37,313 nucleotides of DNA from Verrucomicrobiota bacterium. GTDB taxonomy: Bacteria; Pseudomonadota; Gammaproteobacteria; Nevskiales; Nevskiaceae. Shown piece by piece: positions 17,243-26,270 of this stretch. Both the position numbers and the translations under genes were made by a program. The number at the start of each line of letters is the position of its first letter. Within the stretch, counting starts at the first letter, position 1. The stretch spans positions 1 through 37,313 of the forward strand of contig CAJCJI010000317.1 of NCBI GenBank assembly GCA_903970595.1. The letters run 5' to 3'. The notes below the pieces were generated by a model. It saw nothing but the letters and a program-made list of their open reading frames with translations, was not told the DNA's origin and searched no databases.

Positions 17243-18372
17243 AGCGTCCTCGCATTCCTGTTTCCGGTCCTTCAATTACGGCACTGGAGATTGACTATGT
17301 TAAAGACGCCGTTACAAACGCCTGGTACGCCAACCACAACATTTACCACGAAAAGTTCGAGAGTGCATTCGCAGAGCATCTGGGTTTAGCCTATGCGATT
17401 GCCCTGCCGTCCTGTACATCTGCCATTCACCTGTCGCTTCTGGCCTTGGACATCGGGCCGGGTGATGAGGTAATCGTGCCCGAACTGACCTGGATCGCCA
17501 CTGCCGCACCAGTCAGTCAAGTGGGCGCAGTCCCGGTGTTTGCCGATGTCGATCCTCAATCATGGTGCTTGTCAGCAGAATCCTTTGAGGCCGCCATCAC
17601 CGAGCGTACTCGGGCCGTTATTCCGGTCGACCTCTACGGTGGAATGCCTAACTGGGATGCGATTCGATCGATTGCGGCATCTTATGACGTGGCAATCATA
17701 GAGGACGCGGCGGAAGCCGTCGGGTCGAAATATAAAAATGGGCCGGCCGGCAGTTTCGGTCATACCGGCGTATTCAGCTTCCACGGGTCTAAGACGCTCA
17801 CCACAGGGGAGGGCGGTTTGGTGGCGACCGGTGACGCCGCACTCCATAAGCGAATGTTGTTTCTTCGCGACCATGGGCGAATTCCGGGTGATCGAATGTT
17901 TTTAAACGCGGAGGTTGCGTATAAATACAAGATGAGCAGCATGCAGGCGGCCCTGGGATTGGCGCAATTGCAGCGTTTGCCGCAACTGGTGAATCGCAAG
18001 CGGCAGATCTATGAGCATTATCGCAGCAGGCTTGAAGGGCGCGCCGGCATGCGCATGAATGCCGAGCCTTCAGGAATTTGGAATTCCTACTGGATGAGCA
18101 CGGTGGTGTGGAATCGGGCATCGGATTGGTCCAAGGAAGCCCTGATGCAGGAACTGGATCTGCGAGGCATCGATTGCCGACCGATGTTTTATCCGCTAAG
18201 CGGCATCCCCGCCTATGCCGCGCATCCGCAAGCAATCGGTGCGGCGGCGCGCAATCCGGTTGCCTACGATCTCGCTGGCCGCGGACTGAATCTGCCTTCG
18301 GGTCTGAGCATCACCGCAGACGAGATCGACTATGTAGCCGACACGTTGCTCAATCTGTTCCAGTCCGGCTGA
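17227..18372 (+). CDS. DegT/DnrJ/EryC1/StrS (perosamine-synthase-like) PLP aminotransferase
   Basis: A 381-residue fold-type I aminotransferase acting on keto nucleotide sugars. The PLP-binding lysine is K189 in SFHGSKTLTTGEGG. The upstream IIEDAAEAVGSKY aspartate contacts the cofactor nitrogen, and PSCTSAIHLSLLAL is the phosphate-binding region. The sequence resembles GDP-perosamine synthases (4-amination), and a 4-keto sugar is available from the RfbG reaction, though a separate GDP- or UDP-sugar substrate is possible. The ATG at 17227 has GAAGGA upstream at a good distance, inside the preceding gene's end. It is the last gene of the plus-strand operon. Confidence 0.92.
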   Translation: MPEGLKRPRIPVSGPSITALEIDYVKDAVTNAWYANHNIYHEKFESAFAEHLGLAYAIALPSCTSAIHLSLLALDIGPGDEVIVPELTWIATAAPVSQVGAVPVFADVDPQSWCLSAESFEAAITERTRAVIPVDLYGGMPNWDAIRSIAASYDVAIIEDAAEAVGSKYKNGPAGSFGHTGVFSFHGSKTLTTGEGGLVATGDAALHKRMLFLRDHGRIPGDRMFLNAEVAYKYKMSSMQAALGLAQLQRLPQLVNRKRQIYEHYRSRLEGRAGMRMNAEPSGIWNSYWMSTVVWNRASDWSKEALMQELDLRGIDCRPMFYPLSGIPAYAAHPQAIGAAARNPVAYDLAGRGLNLPSGLSITADEIDYVADTLLNLFQSG

Positions 18373-18434
18373 TTTAGTGCACACCTGATTCAAGCATCCG
18401 GCCTTCATACAAAATTTGAACTAGTACTGTTCCG

Positions 18435-19610
18435 CTACGCATCATCAATTGGCAGTGGAACTTGAACGGATCGATAGCGTCGCGCTAAGAATGACGAAAA
18501 AATGGATTTGTGAGGGGGGCGATTATTGGCGTAATCAATGGCTTCCTCCAAGGAATGAAACCTGTATTCCAGTATCCATACAATCGCAGAAATTGCGGCA
18601 GCCTTGATTCGGCTTACGCGGAATTCCGTACTTGGCCTCCAGCCTTCGCGGCGCAAGTAACAGAGGCCGGCCAATCTACGCTCCAAACCCAGGAAGTCCG
18701 AAACTTCAGCGGCTAGAAAATCCATATACTTCCTAGCTGAAATGGGAGGAAATTTTGCACTGCTTGATTCCCGCCGAACAAAGTTATATTCATTGACAAT
18801 GGCATTGCCGACGGTAATGACTTCCGGGAGATTAGTATAGGAGTTCAGATCTGAGACCTTGATGGTCGAGAGCACGTCCATACTATCCTTCGACGGTATT
18901 CCTCGGGCTATACTGGCTCCATTACTCTTGCCAAGCGCATAATTCAAAAGAACCGATTTATCGAAGTATAAAATGGAGTCATTTAACGCGAGGCAGCGAT
19001 AACAAAAGCAGAAGTCCGGAGAAACGGATGAAAAAATGCTGCCGAATCGTAGCTTCGACTGTTCCAGATGCTCGAGCGGAACCACGCAGTTGAGCATTCT
19101 TGGTAGACAGGAAAAGAAAGTCATCCTGGAGGACAGGGAAAGCAGCAGCGTGGATTCGATACGGAATAGTCGCCCAGTTCTTGGTAAAGGCCGATATCGC
19201 ACTGGCGTTGAAAAATCATCAATCCGGTCCAGCGTATAACTAATTACATCATTGGGATAATGTCGAGCTATTTCGATCAGCGAACGCACTTCGCCGGGCC
19301 GGAATGACATCCGGTCAGTAAGAAATGCAAAGTGTGATGCTCCGGCTGTCTGCAGAGCTTCGGTGATTGCCCATTCCCAATGGGCGGTCATAGGCAGCGG
19401 GCGCTGCGGCCTCAGTAGCGTCAGATTTCCATGCGGCCTGCTTTCTACAAATCTGTCGATCGCTGCGGAGTGATTCGCTTCAGTTGAATTATCTGAAATC
19501 AAGATTCGAATTGCCAAATCATTTTGACTTGCGATTACCGATCGCGCTGACCGGATTGCCAAATCGCTGCGATTTCTGGTAGGGATAATTACAGCAAGTT
19601 GTTTGAACAT
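18435..19610 (-). CDS. GT2-like glycosyltransferase
   Basis: A 391-residue protein. The first ~110 residues form a GT-A/GT2 domain: LAVIIPTRNRSDLAIRSARS, the nucleotide-binding ILISDNSTEANH, and a DxD-like position in FLTDRMSFRPGE. The rest is diverged and not recognised; it has no clear membrane helix. It probably adds a sugar to the repeat unit in the cytoplasm. It lies 98 bases downstream of the flippase on the same strand and is probably co-transcribed with it. Its 3' end converges on the aminotransferase gene with 62 bases between. Its composition is AT-richer than the rfb genes. Confidence 0.82.
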   Translation of the reverse strand: MFKQLAVIIPTRNRSDLAIRSARSVIASQNDLAIRILISDNSTEANHSAAIDRFVESRPHGNLTLLRPQRPLPMTAHWEWAITEALQTAGASHFAFLTDRMSFRPGEVRSLIEIARHYPNDVISYTLDRIDDFSTPVRYRPLPRTGRLFRIESTLLLSLSSRMTFFSCLPRMLNCVVPLEHLEQSKLRFGSIFSSVSPDFCFCYRCLALNDSILYFDKSVLLNYALGKSNGASIARGIPSKDSMDVLSTIKVSDLNSYTNLPEVITVGNAIVNEYNFVRRESSSAKFPPISARKYMDFLAAEVSDFLGLERRLAGLCYLRREGWRPSTEFRVSRIKAAAISAIVWILEYRFHSLEEAIDYANNRPPHKSIFSSFLARRYRSVQVPLPIDDA

Positions 19611-19708
19611 ATTTCCACTTCAAATGGAGATTCCAACTTCAGCAAGGTATGAGATTCCGGATAGTGCGCCATTCTTCCTGACTCAGAGAGATTTTCAGAC
19701 GCATGCGC

Positions 19709-21226
19709 TTATTTATTGAACAACCTCTTGAGCGGTAGAGCAATGATCTGTGCGGTGGCGGACCGCATTTCCGTTGCGGAACATAGGGCTGCCAGCGACG
19801 CCACTAGATAAGTGTCAGCCAGTATGTAAATTGTATGTATGCCAATGGTCTGCACGGGACAGACCATCCTAAGCAGTAAACAGGCGGCCGCGCTCGATAA
19901 TAATGGAGCTAGAAGATCTCTCAAATACCAGCGCCATTTATGAACGGATAGCAGCCGGCGATGCATGAGGTGAACGCCGATGATGAGGTAGCCTAAGTTG
20001 AGAATGGGCCACATCGTAGCGGCTCCGGTGAGTCCGAACATTGTGGCTGCGATGCATAATCCCGGCGCCAAGAGTGTAAGTGCGACAACATTTGTATAAA
20101 GCGCCAAGCGAGTCCACCCGCCCGCCAGTTGCAGCGCATAGGGCAAATGCATCACCCCGTTGAGCGTGCCGCCTATTGCAAGCAGGGCCAAAGCTGGTGC
20201 AGTTTTTTCCGACAGATCGGCGTTGCCGGTCCAAAGCTGGAGGATTGGCTGTGCATACAACACCAGCAAGCAAGTTGGAGGCCAGATAAGCACTGCGAGA
20301 AACTGACTTGCGCGGTGATAAAGCCGAGCGGCACCAGCTTCGTCTCCCGCTGCGGCGGCCTGTGTCAGCCGTGGGAAGAGGGCATTAAATATCGGCGAGA
20401 CAATAATGCTGACCGCCGCTGCGGCGGTTGACGCTACACCATAGTAGCCAACCTCGGATAGCGGCAATAACCGGCTGATCACAATCTTGTCCATCTGAGT
20501 TAACAGTATGCCGCTCATGGAAATGCCCGTCATATCCATCGAAAACCGCTTCACACGTTGTAAGTCCTTGTAGCTAAAGCGAGTAGAGGGGTGTTTTAAG
20601 GGCAACGACCGCCAAAAAATATTGCGAGCCACCACAGCCTGAACGATTCCAACAACGAGCTGGCACCAGAAATAGATTTCTATAGAAGGGCCAAAAACCG
20701 CAAGTGCCAGCAGGGTACCCAGCGTTCGAGCCATCGAAGTACCGGTCACCGTGGCGCTGAGAGCCACTTGCAGTTGCAAGCCCAGCATCCCACTTGTATA
20801 CAGCGTAAAGGGGATTTGCAACGACAATGCGGCGATCATGAGACGAAGCGCGCGCGTGGCGGTCTGCGGCTGCATATCGCCAAGCATGAGCCAATGATTC
20901 GCTACCACCGGTGCCATGACAGTACCCAGTAAGCAAACTGCGGTCGCGCCCAGCCAGAACAACATTTCGAGGGTCATTGCCAAAGGAGCAACGACAAACA
21001 AGCGCTCGGCATTCCTGCCGCACGACGCGAGTTCGCGATTCAGCGTTGTGCCAAGCCCGAAGTCGAAGCTCGCAAGTATACTGATGCCGCTTGAAAACAG
21101 GATCGCCAGGCCATACGACTGCGTCCCAAGTACACGAATTAGTATGGGGATGGTGAACAGCAGCAGGAGCGCGCTGGTGAGTTTGGCTGCAATGTTGGCC
21201 AATACGTTAAGTCGAAGATTGCTCAT
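19709..21226 (-). CDS. Wzx-type polysaccharide flippase (MATE-like/MOP superfamily)
   Basis: A 505-residue integral membrane protein with roughly 12-14 hydrophobic segments. It begins MSNLRLNVLANIAAKLTSALL, followed by the family-typical GTQSYGLAILFSSGISILASFDFGLG, here broken as YGLAILFSS and DFGLGTTLNRELAS. These N-terminal features match Wzx O-antigen flippases, which move undecaprenyl-linked repeat units across the inner membrane. The frame is open a further 83 codons upstream, but that part lacks family character, so I use the ATG at 21226. No convincing ribosome site precedes it. No Wzy polymerase, Wzz or initiating glycosyl-phosphate transferase was recognised in the window. Confidence 0.87.
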   Translation of the reverse strand: MSNLRLNVLANIAAKLTSALLLLFTIPILIRVLGTQSYGLAILFSSGISILASFDFGLGTTLNRELASCGRNAERLFVVAPLAMTLEMLFWLGATAVCLLGTVMAPVVANHWLMLGDMQPQTATRALRLMIAALSLQIPFTLYTSGMLGLQLQVALSATVTGTSMARTLGTLLALAVFGPSIEIYFWCQLVVGIVQAVVARNIFWRSLPLKHPSTRFSYKDLQRVKRFSMDMTGISMSGILLTQMDKIVISRLLPLSEVGYYGVASTAAAAVSIIVSPIFNALFPRLTQAAAAGDEAGAARLYHRASQFLAVLIWPPTCLLVLYAQPILQLWTGNADLSEKTAPALALLAIGGTLNGVMHLPYALQLAGGWTRLALYTNVVALTLLAPGLCIAATMFGLTGAATMWPILNLGYLIIGVHLMHRRLLSVHKWRWYLRDLLAPLLSSAAACLLLRMVCPVQTIGIHTIYILADTYLVASLAALCSATEMRSATAQIIALPLKRLFNK

Positions 21227-21737
21227 AAACTGGGAGGCATCAGTATGGTCTTTTCTTTGTACTATGGATTTGCCTTCAACTGATACTTTAAAGCATCGAC
21301 AGCAGGGCCGCCCCAAGGCGGATGAGAGCGGTCGGAAGATGTTACGGGTCCTCGCGGGAGCACCCGGCCTTATCGGTGATGAATGAAAATGCCCGAACCG
21401 TCGAAAGGAACAGGATGGCAGACGGGACGGACTGCTGCGGCGCTTTATTGAATGCAAAGACTGCGGCATCTGCAACGGCGGACGAGGCGAATTTCAGAAA
21501 ATCCCATTGAACAACCGGAGAATGGTAGATATCCCCGTTCTTGGCCGTGGCGTCTCCGTCGCCGGGGTCGATCCACGCGTCGTGCGAGCGCGATCCACGA
21601 TCCACCTGGTCGGAGCCTTTGCCCTGTTGAATGGTGTGCGTGGACCCGCGCCCCGCGGGATCACTGTATCGGCCGCTCGCCCCTCGTTGCCAGCCGATGA
21701 GCGGTGACACCGCCAGAGATTGGAACGGCCATTATTC
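21227..21737. other. 511-base region without a recognised gene
   Basis: This stretch lies between two minus-strand genes, the TMTC-like protein and the flippase. It contains overlapping open frames on both strands (for example 21342-21710 minus and 21507-21707 plus), but none has a recognisable domain. They look like chance GC-rich frames. The repeated GATCCACG around 21571-21605 gives local repetition. No clear terminator follows the upstream gene. It may hold the flippase promoter or a decayed gene. Confidence 0.5.
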
Positions 21738-23675
21738 TTATCTGTCATTTGCTGGGCTGGAGCCGATCTGATGGACCAAGTCATCGACTTGCTGCATTTC
21801 GGAATGACTGAGATTTGCGCGGTCGATTCGTTGCAGAATCTGTAGCGCTGCGTCGAGCTTCCCCTGCAGGACAAGTACTTGTGACAGATCGATTCGATAA
21901 CCGGCAACTTCGGGAGACAGGCTTACGGCATCTTTCAAGGCATTGGCCGCCAGCGTGTAATCGCCCAACTGATTAGCCGCAAAGGCGCCGTATGCGGCCA
22001 GGAGTCTTGGACTGGGAGAGGGGTGATTCAATGCGGCGAGAAAGGCGGCCAGCAACATGGATGGTTCGGGTGCACATTCGCTCTTACGCTGGCAACCGGC
22101 CAGCGATTGCAGGGCGCCTATGTCTTCCGGCGATGGGGGTGCTCGAGACAATTTCCCGGTCAAGTCTTGCCACCATTCCGGCTTGATCTCCCGATGCATG
22201 TGATTTGCCACGATAATCAGTCCCGCGGCGGAGGCGGCATCGGAGCCCGGCAGCGCGGTGGCCCGTTCGAAAGCCTGCATTGCCGGATCGATCAGTTTGG
22301 AGTCCGGTCGATAGCCCGACATGACAGTCAGGGTCCGACCCAGTTCGTAATTCGCCCGTGGTGACTGCGGGTGCTGCAGCGCTTCGGAATAGGCGAAGCG
22401 TATGGGGTTGCCCCACTCGTTCGCGCGCAGCCCGGTCACTGTGCAAAATGCCGTGATGGCGATCACCGTCACGGCACCTTGGACCCGGCTGAACATAGGG
22501 GGGATTTCCAGAATCAGGGCTGCCGCCGCCAGCAACAGGCCGATCGAAGCGAAATAATTGCGATGCTCGAAAACCAGTTCGAGCGGAATGATGGTTGCCG
22601 TGAGCAGGTGCGCGGCGAAATACCAGCCGATTCCCAAGGCATACAGCGGCAGCCGGCGACGGAGCGACACCGCGCTTGCCAGCAGGGCGGCAAGCAGCAT
22701 TCCGCTGCCCAGGGTGGATGCTGGCGACAGCCAGCCATCGGAGACGGCGATGTCGTCGTGATAGAAGCTCAGGCTGGAGGGCCGCGGGAACAGCGTCCAG
22801 GCAATGTAGTCCGACACCACGCGCAATTCGGTGAATAGCCTTTGGCTCAGCGTGAAGGATCGGCCGGCGTAAGCTGCCGGAGAAAGCAGGTGCGGCAGCA
22901 GCCAGGTCAGCCCAATGATTCCCGGCGCCAACAGCAGAACCGCGTAGAGAACCCACAGCTGGCGACGGCCCCGCCGGCGCGCCGTCTCGAAGCGCAATAC
23001 CGACAGTTCGATCAGAAGGGCGTAAAGCGGCAGAAGCACGGCGGATTCCTTGCACAAGCCGCCGATGGTCGTGCCCAGCAGCAAGCCGGCTGCGCATAGC
23101 GCCGTGCCTCCAGTTCCCGCCAGCATCCCTCGCCGTCCGTGCAAGTAAAGCAGCAGGCCCGCCAGGACGAAAGTCTGTGCCAGGCTCTCCATGCGCTGTA
23201 CCACATAGAGCACGGGGCTCAGATTGATGGGGCAGACCAGCCATGCGCAACTCAGGGCGAGCGCCACGCGGATGAGCTTTGTGTCCCGCCATACCGGATT
23301 CTGATGCCGTTTCCACAGGTCGAGCACGACCCGCAGCACGGCGAACAGCAGTGCGCCGTTGACGAGATGAATGAGCAGGTTGCTTAACTTCATCGGCCAT
23401 GGATCCAGGCCGGTGAAGTAATAGTTCGCCGCATAGCTCAGCATCGCCAGCGGCCGCGGCAGATCGCGGGAAGGGGAAGCGCGCGCCGCCTCTTTCCACT
23501 CCTGCCAATCCGTACTGGTCACGTGTACGGCATCATTGTCGACAATATTCGGAAAATCGTCGAACAGGAAAATTCCGTTCAGGCCCGGCCAGTACAGCGC
23601 CGCGGTCAAGGCCAGCGCCGCGGCGATGCCGGCCAGTGCGGCGTGCCTGGCGAACAGGAGGCGGAACCTGTTCAT
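21738..23675 (-). CDS. TMTC-like polytopic membrane protein with C-terminal TPR-like segment (candidate pilin glycosyltransferase 2)
   Basis: A 645-residue protein with about ten hydrophobic segments over residues 15-415, then a soluble helical tail. The first periplasmic loop has D39-D40 (FLFDDFPNI), the acidic pair of GT-C enzymes. Other motifs shared with the neighbouring paralogue and with TMTC-type O-mannosyltransferases are YVVQR near 158, CKES near 208 and EHRNY at 370-374. The tail from about residue 550 (GDYTLAANALKDAVSLSPEVAGY, split over two helices) is TPR-like. It overlaps the paralogue's stop by four bases (ATGA) and lies in the pilA transcription direction. The function is inferred: sugar transfer from a polyprenyl carrier to pilin or another exported protein. 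It could instead be a glycan polymerase or ligase. Confidence 0.75.
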   Translation of the reverse strand: MNRFRLLFARHAALAGIAAALALTAALYWPGLNGIFLFDDFPNIVDNDAVHVTSTDWQEWKEAARASPSRDLPRPLAMLSYAANYYFTGLDPWPMKLSNLLIHLVNGALLFAVLRVVLDLWKRHQNPVWRDTKLIRVALALSCAWLVCPINLSPVLYVVQRMESLAQTFVLAGLLLYLHGRRGMLAGTGGTALCAAGLLLGTTIGGLCKESAVLLPLYALLIELSVLRFETARRRGRRQLWVLYAVLLLAPGIIGLTWLLPHLLSPAAYAGRSFTLSQRLFTELRVVSDYIAWTLFPRPSSLSFYHDDIAVSDGWLSPASTLGSGMLLAALLASAVSLRRRLPLYALGIGWYFAAHLLTATIIPLELVFEHRNYFASIGLLLAAAALILEIPPMFSRVQGAVTVIAITAFCTVTGLRANEWGNPIRFAYSEALQHPQSPRANYELGRTLTVMSGYRPDSKLIDPAMQAFERATALPGSDAASAAGLIIVANHMHREIKPEWWQDLTGKLSRAPPSPEDIGALQSLAGCQRKSECAPEPSMLLAAFLAALNHPSPSPRLLAAYGAFAANQLGDYTLAANALKDAVSLSPEVAGYRIDLSQVLVLQGKLDAALQILQRIDRANLSHSEMQQVDDLVHQIGSSPANDR

Positions 23676-25681
23676 GATGCTGGCGCCTTCGTGTCAGACT
23701 CCGGCTTCTGGGAATCCCCGTGCTTCGCCGGCGCCGCATCCGCGCGCAGCAGGTCTTCCATCCGCTCGAACTCCTCCGTCCAGTAGCCTTGCCTCTGCAG
23801 CAGCCAGGCGTGTACCGCGGCCATGCCCCGGAAGCCGCGATCGGCCGGCTGCAGCGACTTGTAGTACTGCAGGTGTTGCAAGCCGAGCGCAGGGAAGCCT
23901 GCTGCGCCAAGCAATGCGGCTTGCAGCAGTGCGCCGTCGGGAGTCGGGAAGAGCGCCATGCCGGAATCGAATGCGCGCAAGGCTGCTGTCCCGTTTCCCT
24001 GCGCCAGCGCCAGACGGCCCTCGATATCCCAGATGTCGTGCTGGTGGCCGGCGCCCCGCGAATAGTGCGGGTTGCGGCGCATCGCCGCAATCAGTTCAGA
24101 CGCCGTTTGAAAATCCAGTCCCTTGCAAGTCCCCTGTGCCGCGGCGCCGATCGCGCCGACCAGCCAGTGCTGCACCAGTTCGGCTTGCTCATGATTGTTG
24201 CTCAGGGCATATTCGGCGGATTCGATTGCCGCCCTGCTCACTGCGCCGGTAGCGCACTCGGTGTCGACCAGGTTGACGGCAAGTTGGGCCTCGTCGGGCA
24301 TGGCCTTCAGCGCCAGCCGCAGCCGGTCGGCGGCGAGATCGGGTCTGCCGACCGCGGCCAGGTACTGCGCCGCATTGGTTTGTGCCCTGGCCGAGTCCGT
24401 ATCCACCTGTGCCAGCAACAAGGCCTGGTCAAAAGGCCGGCCCCAGATCCCCACCCTGGCGTTGCACAGCATGACCAGCACTACCGGCAGCAGCGCCGCC
24501 ACCGCCCAGCGCAAGCGGCGCAAAGATCCCGCATCGGTCAGCCACAGCGCCAGCGGCCAGAACATCGGCAGGGCGGGCAGGTAATTGCGGTGCTCGAAGT
24601 ATAGTTCCAGCGGGATCAGCGTGCTCTCCAACACCTGCCCGGCGAAATAGAACAGGATTGCGAACGCCAGCGCCGGTTGGCACCGGCGCAACCTGAAGCC
24701 GGCAGTGAGCAGGGCCGCGATCAGGGCCAGCGCCGGCAAGGTGGTCCAGGGGTGCAGCAGATCGGTCGAGGCGCGAAAGCCGTCGTTGAAGATGCTGGCA
24801 GCACTCGCGCGCGGGATCCACAGCAGGCCCAGGTAGTTGCACAGTACGCGCGGCTCGGTGATCAGTCTTTGTGCGACCGACCAGGGACGAGTACCCGCAT
24901 TGCCGGAGAAGGCGCTGGGCAGCCGGCTCAGCAGCCAGGCCGCGAGGAGGACGCTGGGCAGGACCAGCAGCCACCGGCGGATCCGCATAAAGCGCCGGAC
25001 CCGGGCCGGATCGTTCGGGAGCGTGTCGCGCTCCTGCAACAAGGTCCATTCCATCACCAGCAGCAACAAGGGCAACAGCATGCCGTTGGCCTTGCACAGA
25101 GTCGCCAGTGCAGTGCACAGGCAGGAGGCGGCAAGCAGCAATGCCAGGCCGCCCCGCTGCCGATGCATGAATCGCTGCCGCCCGGCGAGCCACAACAGGC
25201 AGGCCAGCAAGGTAAAACCCGCCGGCAGCATCGCTTCGCGCTGGACCACATAGAGCGTGGTGGAAACAAACAGGGGATGAAGCGTCCACAGGGCCGAACC
25301 GAGCAGGGCCGCCGCCTGGGCCCGCGCCTCTTCTAGCCCGAGCTTGCGCCCGAGTTCGAGCAGCACCCAGGCCAGCAGCAAGCCGTTGAGCAGGTGCAGC
25401 AGGATATTGGTGCGCTTGAAGGATTCCGGATCGGCTGGCCAGTTGTTGGCGTCGATCAGGAAGCTCAGCAGAGCCAGCGGCCGGCCGGTCGGATCCGCGT
25501 TGCCGGAGCTCAGGTATAGGGCAAGCGAGCGAAGATCGTGCACTCCGCCGAACTCGCCGAGCTGGCTGAGGTTGTTGAAATCATCGAACAGGAAGCCGCC
25601 GCCAAGTCCGGGCGCATAGGCCCACCAGGCGAAAAGGGGCAGGGCCGTCAGGCCAAGGGCGAGAAGGGTCCGCCGGATCAT
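23672..25681 (-). CDS. TMTC-like polytopic membrane protein with TPR-like tail (candidate pilin glycosyltransferase 1)
   Basis: A 669-residue paralogue of the next gene, with the same layout. D33-D34 lies in FLFDDFNNL; further motifs are YVVQREAMLP, CKANGMLLPL and the conserved LELYFEHRNYLPALP. The C-terminal third has TPR-like helices (AAQYLAAVGRPDLAADRLRLAL). GT-C enzymes use lipid-linked sugars at the periplasmic face. The ATG at 25681 sits directly against the T-tract of the pilA terminator and has no ribosome site. The frame is open upstream to a TTG (25738) adjoining the second pilin's stop codon, so re-initiation through the hairpin is a real alternative. It lies immediately downstream of two pilins, which suggests but does not prove that pilin is the acceptor. 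Confidence 0.75.
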   Translation of the reverse strand: MIRRTLLALGLTALPLFAWWAYAPGLGGGFLFDDFNNLSQLGEFGGVHDLRSLALYLSSGNADPTGRPLALLSFLIDANNWPADPESFKRTNILLHLLNGLLLAWVLLELGRKLGLEEARAQAAALLGSALWTLHPLFVSTTLYVVQREAMLPAGFTLLACLLWLAGRQRFMHRQRGGLALLLAASCLCTALATLCKANGMLLPLLLLVMEWTLLQERDTLPNDPARVRRFMRIRRWLLVLPSVLLAAWLLSRLPSAFSGNAGTRPWSVAQRLITEPRVLCNYLGLLWIPRASAASIFNDGFRASTDLLHPWTTLPALALIAALLTAGFRLRRCQPALAFAILFYFAGQVLESTLIPLELYFEHRNYLPALPMFWPLALWLTDAGSLRRLRWAVAALLPVVLVMLCNARVGIWGRPFDQALLLAQVDTDSARAQTNAAQYLAAVGRPDLAADRLRLALKAMPDEAQLAVNLVDTECATGAVSRAAIESAEYALSNNHEQAELVQHWLVGAIGAAAQGTCKGLDFQTASELIAAMRRNPHYSRGAGHQHDIWDIEGRLALAQGNGTAALRAFDSGMALFPTPDGALLQAALLGAAGFPALGLQHLQYYKSLQPADRGFRGMAAVHAWLLQRQGYWTEEFERMEDLLRADAAPAKHGDSQKPESDTKAPAS

Positions 25682-25711
25682 AAAAAAGGGGGCCGCGCGA
25701 GCGGCCCCCTT
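25682..25711 (-). terminator. Intrinsic terminator after the second pilin gene
   Basis: Read on the minus strand it is a perfect GC-rich stem, AGGGGGCCGC / GCGGCCCCCT with loop TCGC, followed by six T residues. It lies 28 bases after the second pilin's stop. The T-tract ends exactly at the ATG of the downstream TMTC-like gene, so it probably limits expression of that gene relative to the pilins. Confidence 0.9.
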
Positions 25712-25738
25712 GGTTGCTACTAAACCGTCAGCAAACAA

Positions 25739-26203
25739 TTACGTGCGGCAAGCCTGCGGCAGCCACTTGTTCGGCAGGTTGGTCTTCGTGCCGCCGGCGG
25801 CGTTGCTCTTGCAGTTCCACGTGATGGTGCCCGCATTGCTGGTGGCATAACCCGAATACGACAGGTAAGACCCGTTGATCTTGTTGTTGTTGTTCGGGCC
25901 GCCGTAGTACGCGGTGATCACGCCCGGCTTGGTGGTGGCATCCACCGCAGTCACATACTTGCCGGTGATGGACACGGTAGATTCCAGGCCGGCGCTGGCT
26001 TGGCTGGTCGGCAGCCTGCCGGTGTTGTTGAAGAAATCGCCCAGCGCGGTCTTCTGCGCATCGGCCAGCACCGCTCCTTCAGACACCTGCGAGCGAATGG
26101 TGTAGTCCTGGTAGGCAGGAATGGCGATGGCCGCCAGAATACCGATGATCGCCACCACGATCATCAATTCGATCAGGGTAAAGCCCTGTTGCATCTTTCT
26201 CAT
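25739..26203 (-). CDS. pilA: Type IV major pilin (PilA), second copy
   Basis: A 154-residue type IVa prepilin. The leader is MRKMQQG, with PilD cleavage expected between G7 and F8 ([20 protein letters not shown]). E5 of the mature protein, needed for assembly, is present. The hydrophobic N-terminal helix is followed by a variable globular part and a C-terminal disulfide loop between cysteines in WNCKS and QACRT. The first ~45 residues after the leader are identical to the other pilin, while the middle diverges. It has its own sigma-54 promoter, IHF-like site and upstream element and is followed by a strong terminator. The GGAG upstream of the ATG is a plausible ribosome site. Confidence 0.95.
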   Translation of the reverse strand: MRKMQQGFTLIELMIVVAIIGILAAIAIPAYQDYTIRSQVSEGAVLADAQKTALGDFFNNTGRLPTSQASAGLESTVSITGKYVTAVDATTKPGVITAYYGGPNNNNKINGSYLSYSGYATSNAGTITWNCKSNAAGGTKTNLPNKWLPQACRT

Positions 26204-26270
26204 GATTCTTCACTCCGTTAACGGTTGGTTAAAAAATTTAGTACACGGCCGTCGCCGCTCCGTAATGGAA

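Noticed and set aside
21224-21475. N-terminal extension of the flippase by 83 codons
   Set aside because: The extension is polar, arginine- and serine-rich, and unlike Wzx proteins, which begin just before the first membrane helix.
21342-21710. 122-codon minus-strand frame in the intergenic region
   Set aside because: No recognisable domain, no clear ribosome site, and overlapping open frames in other phases suggest chance.
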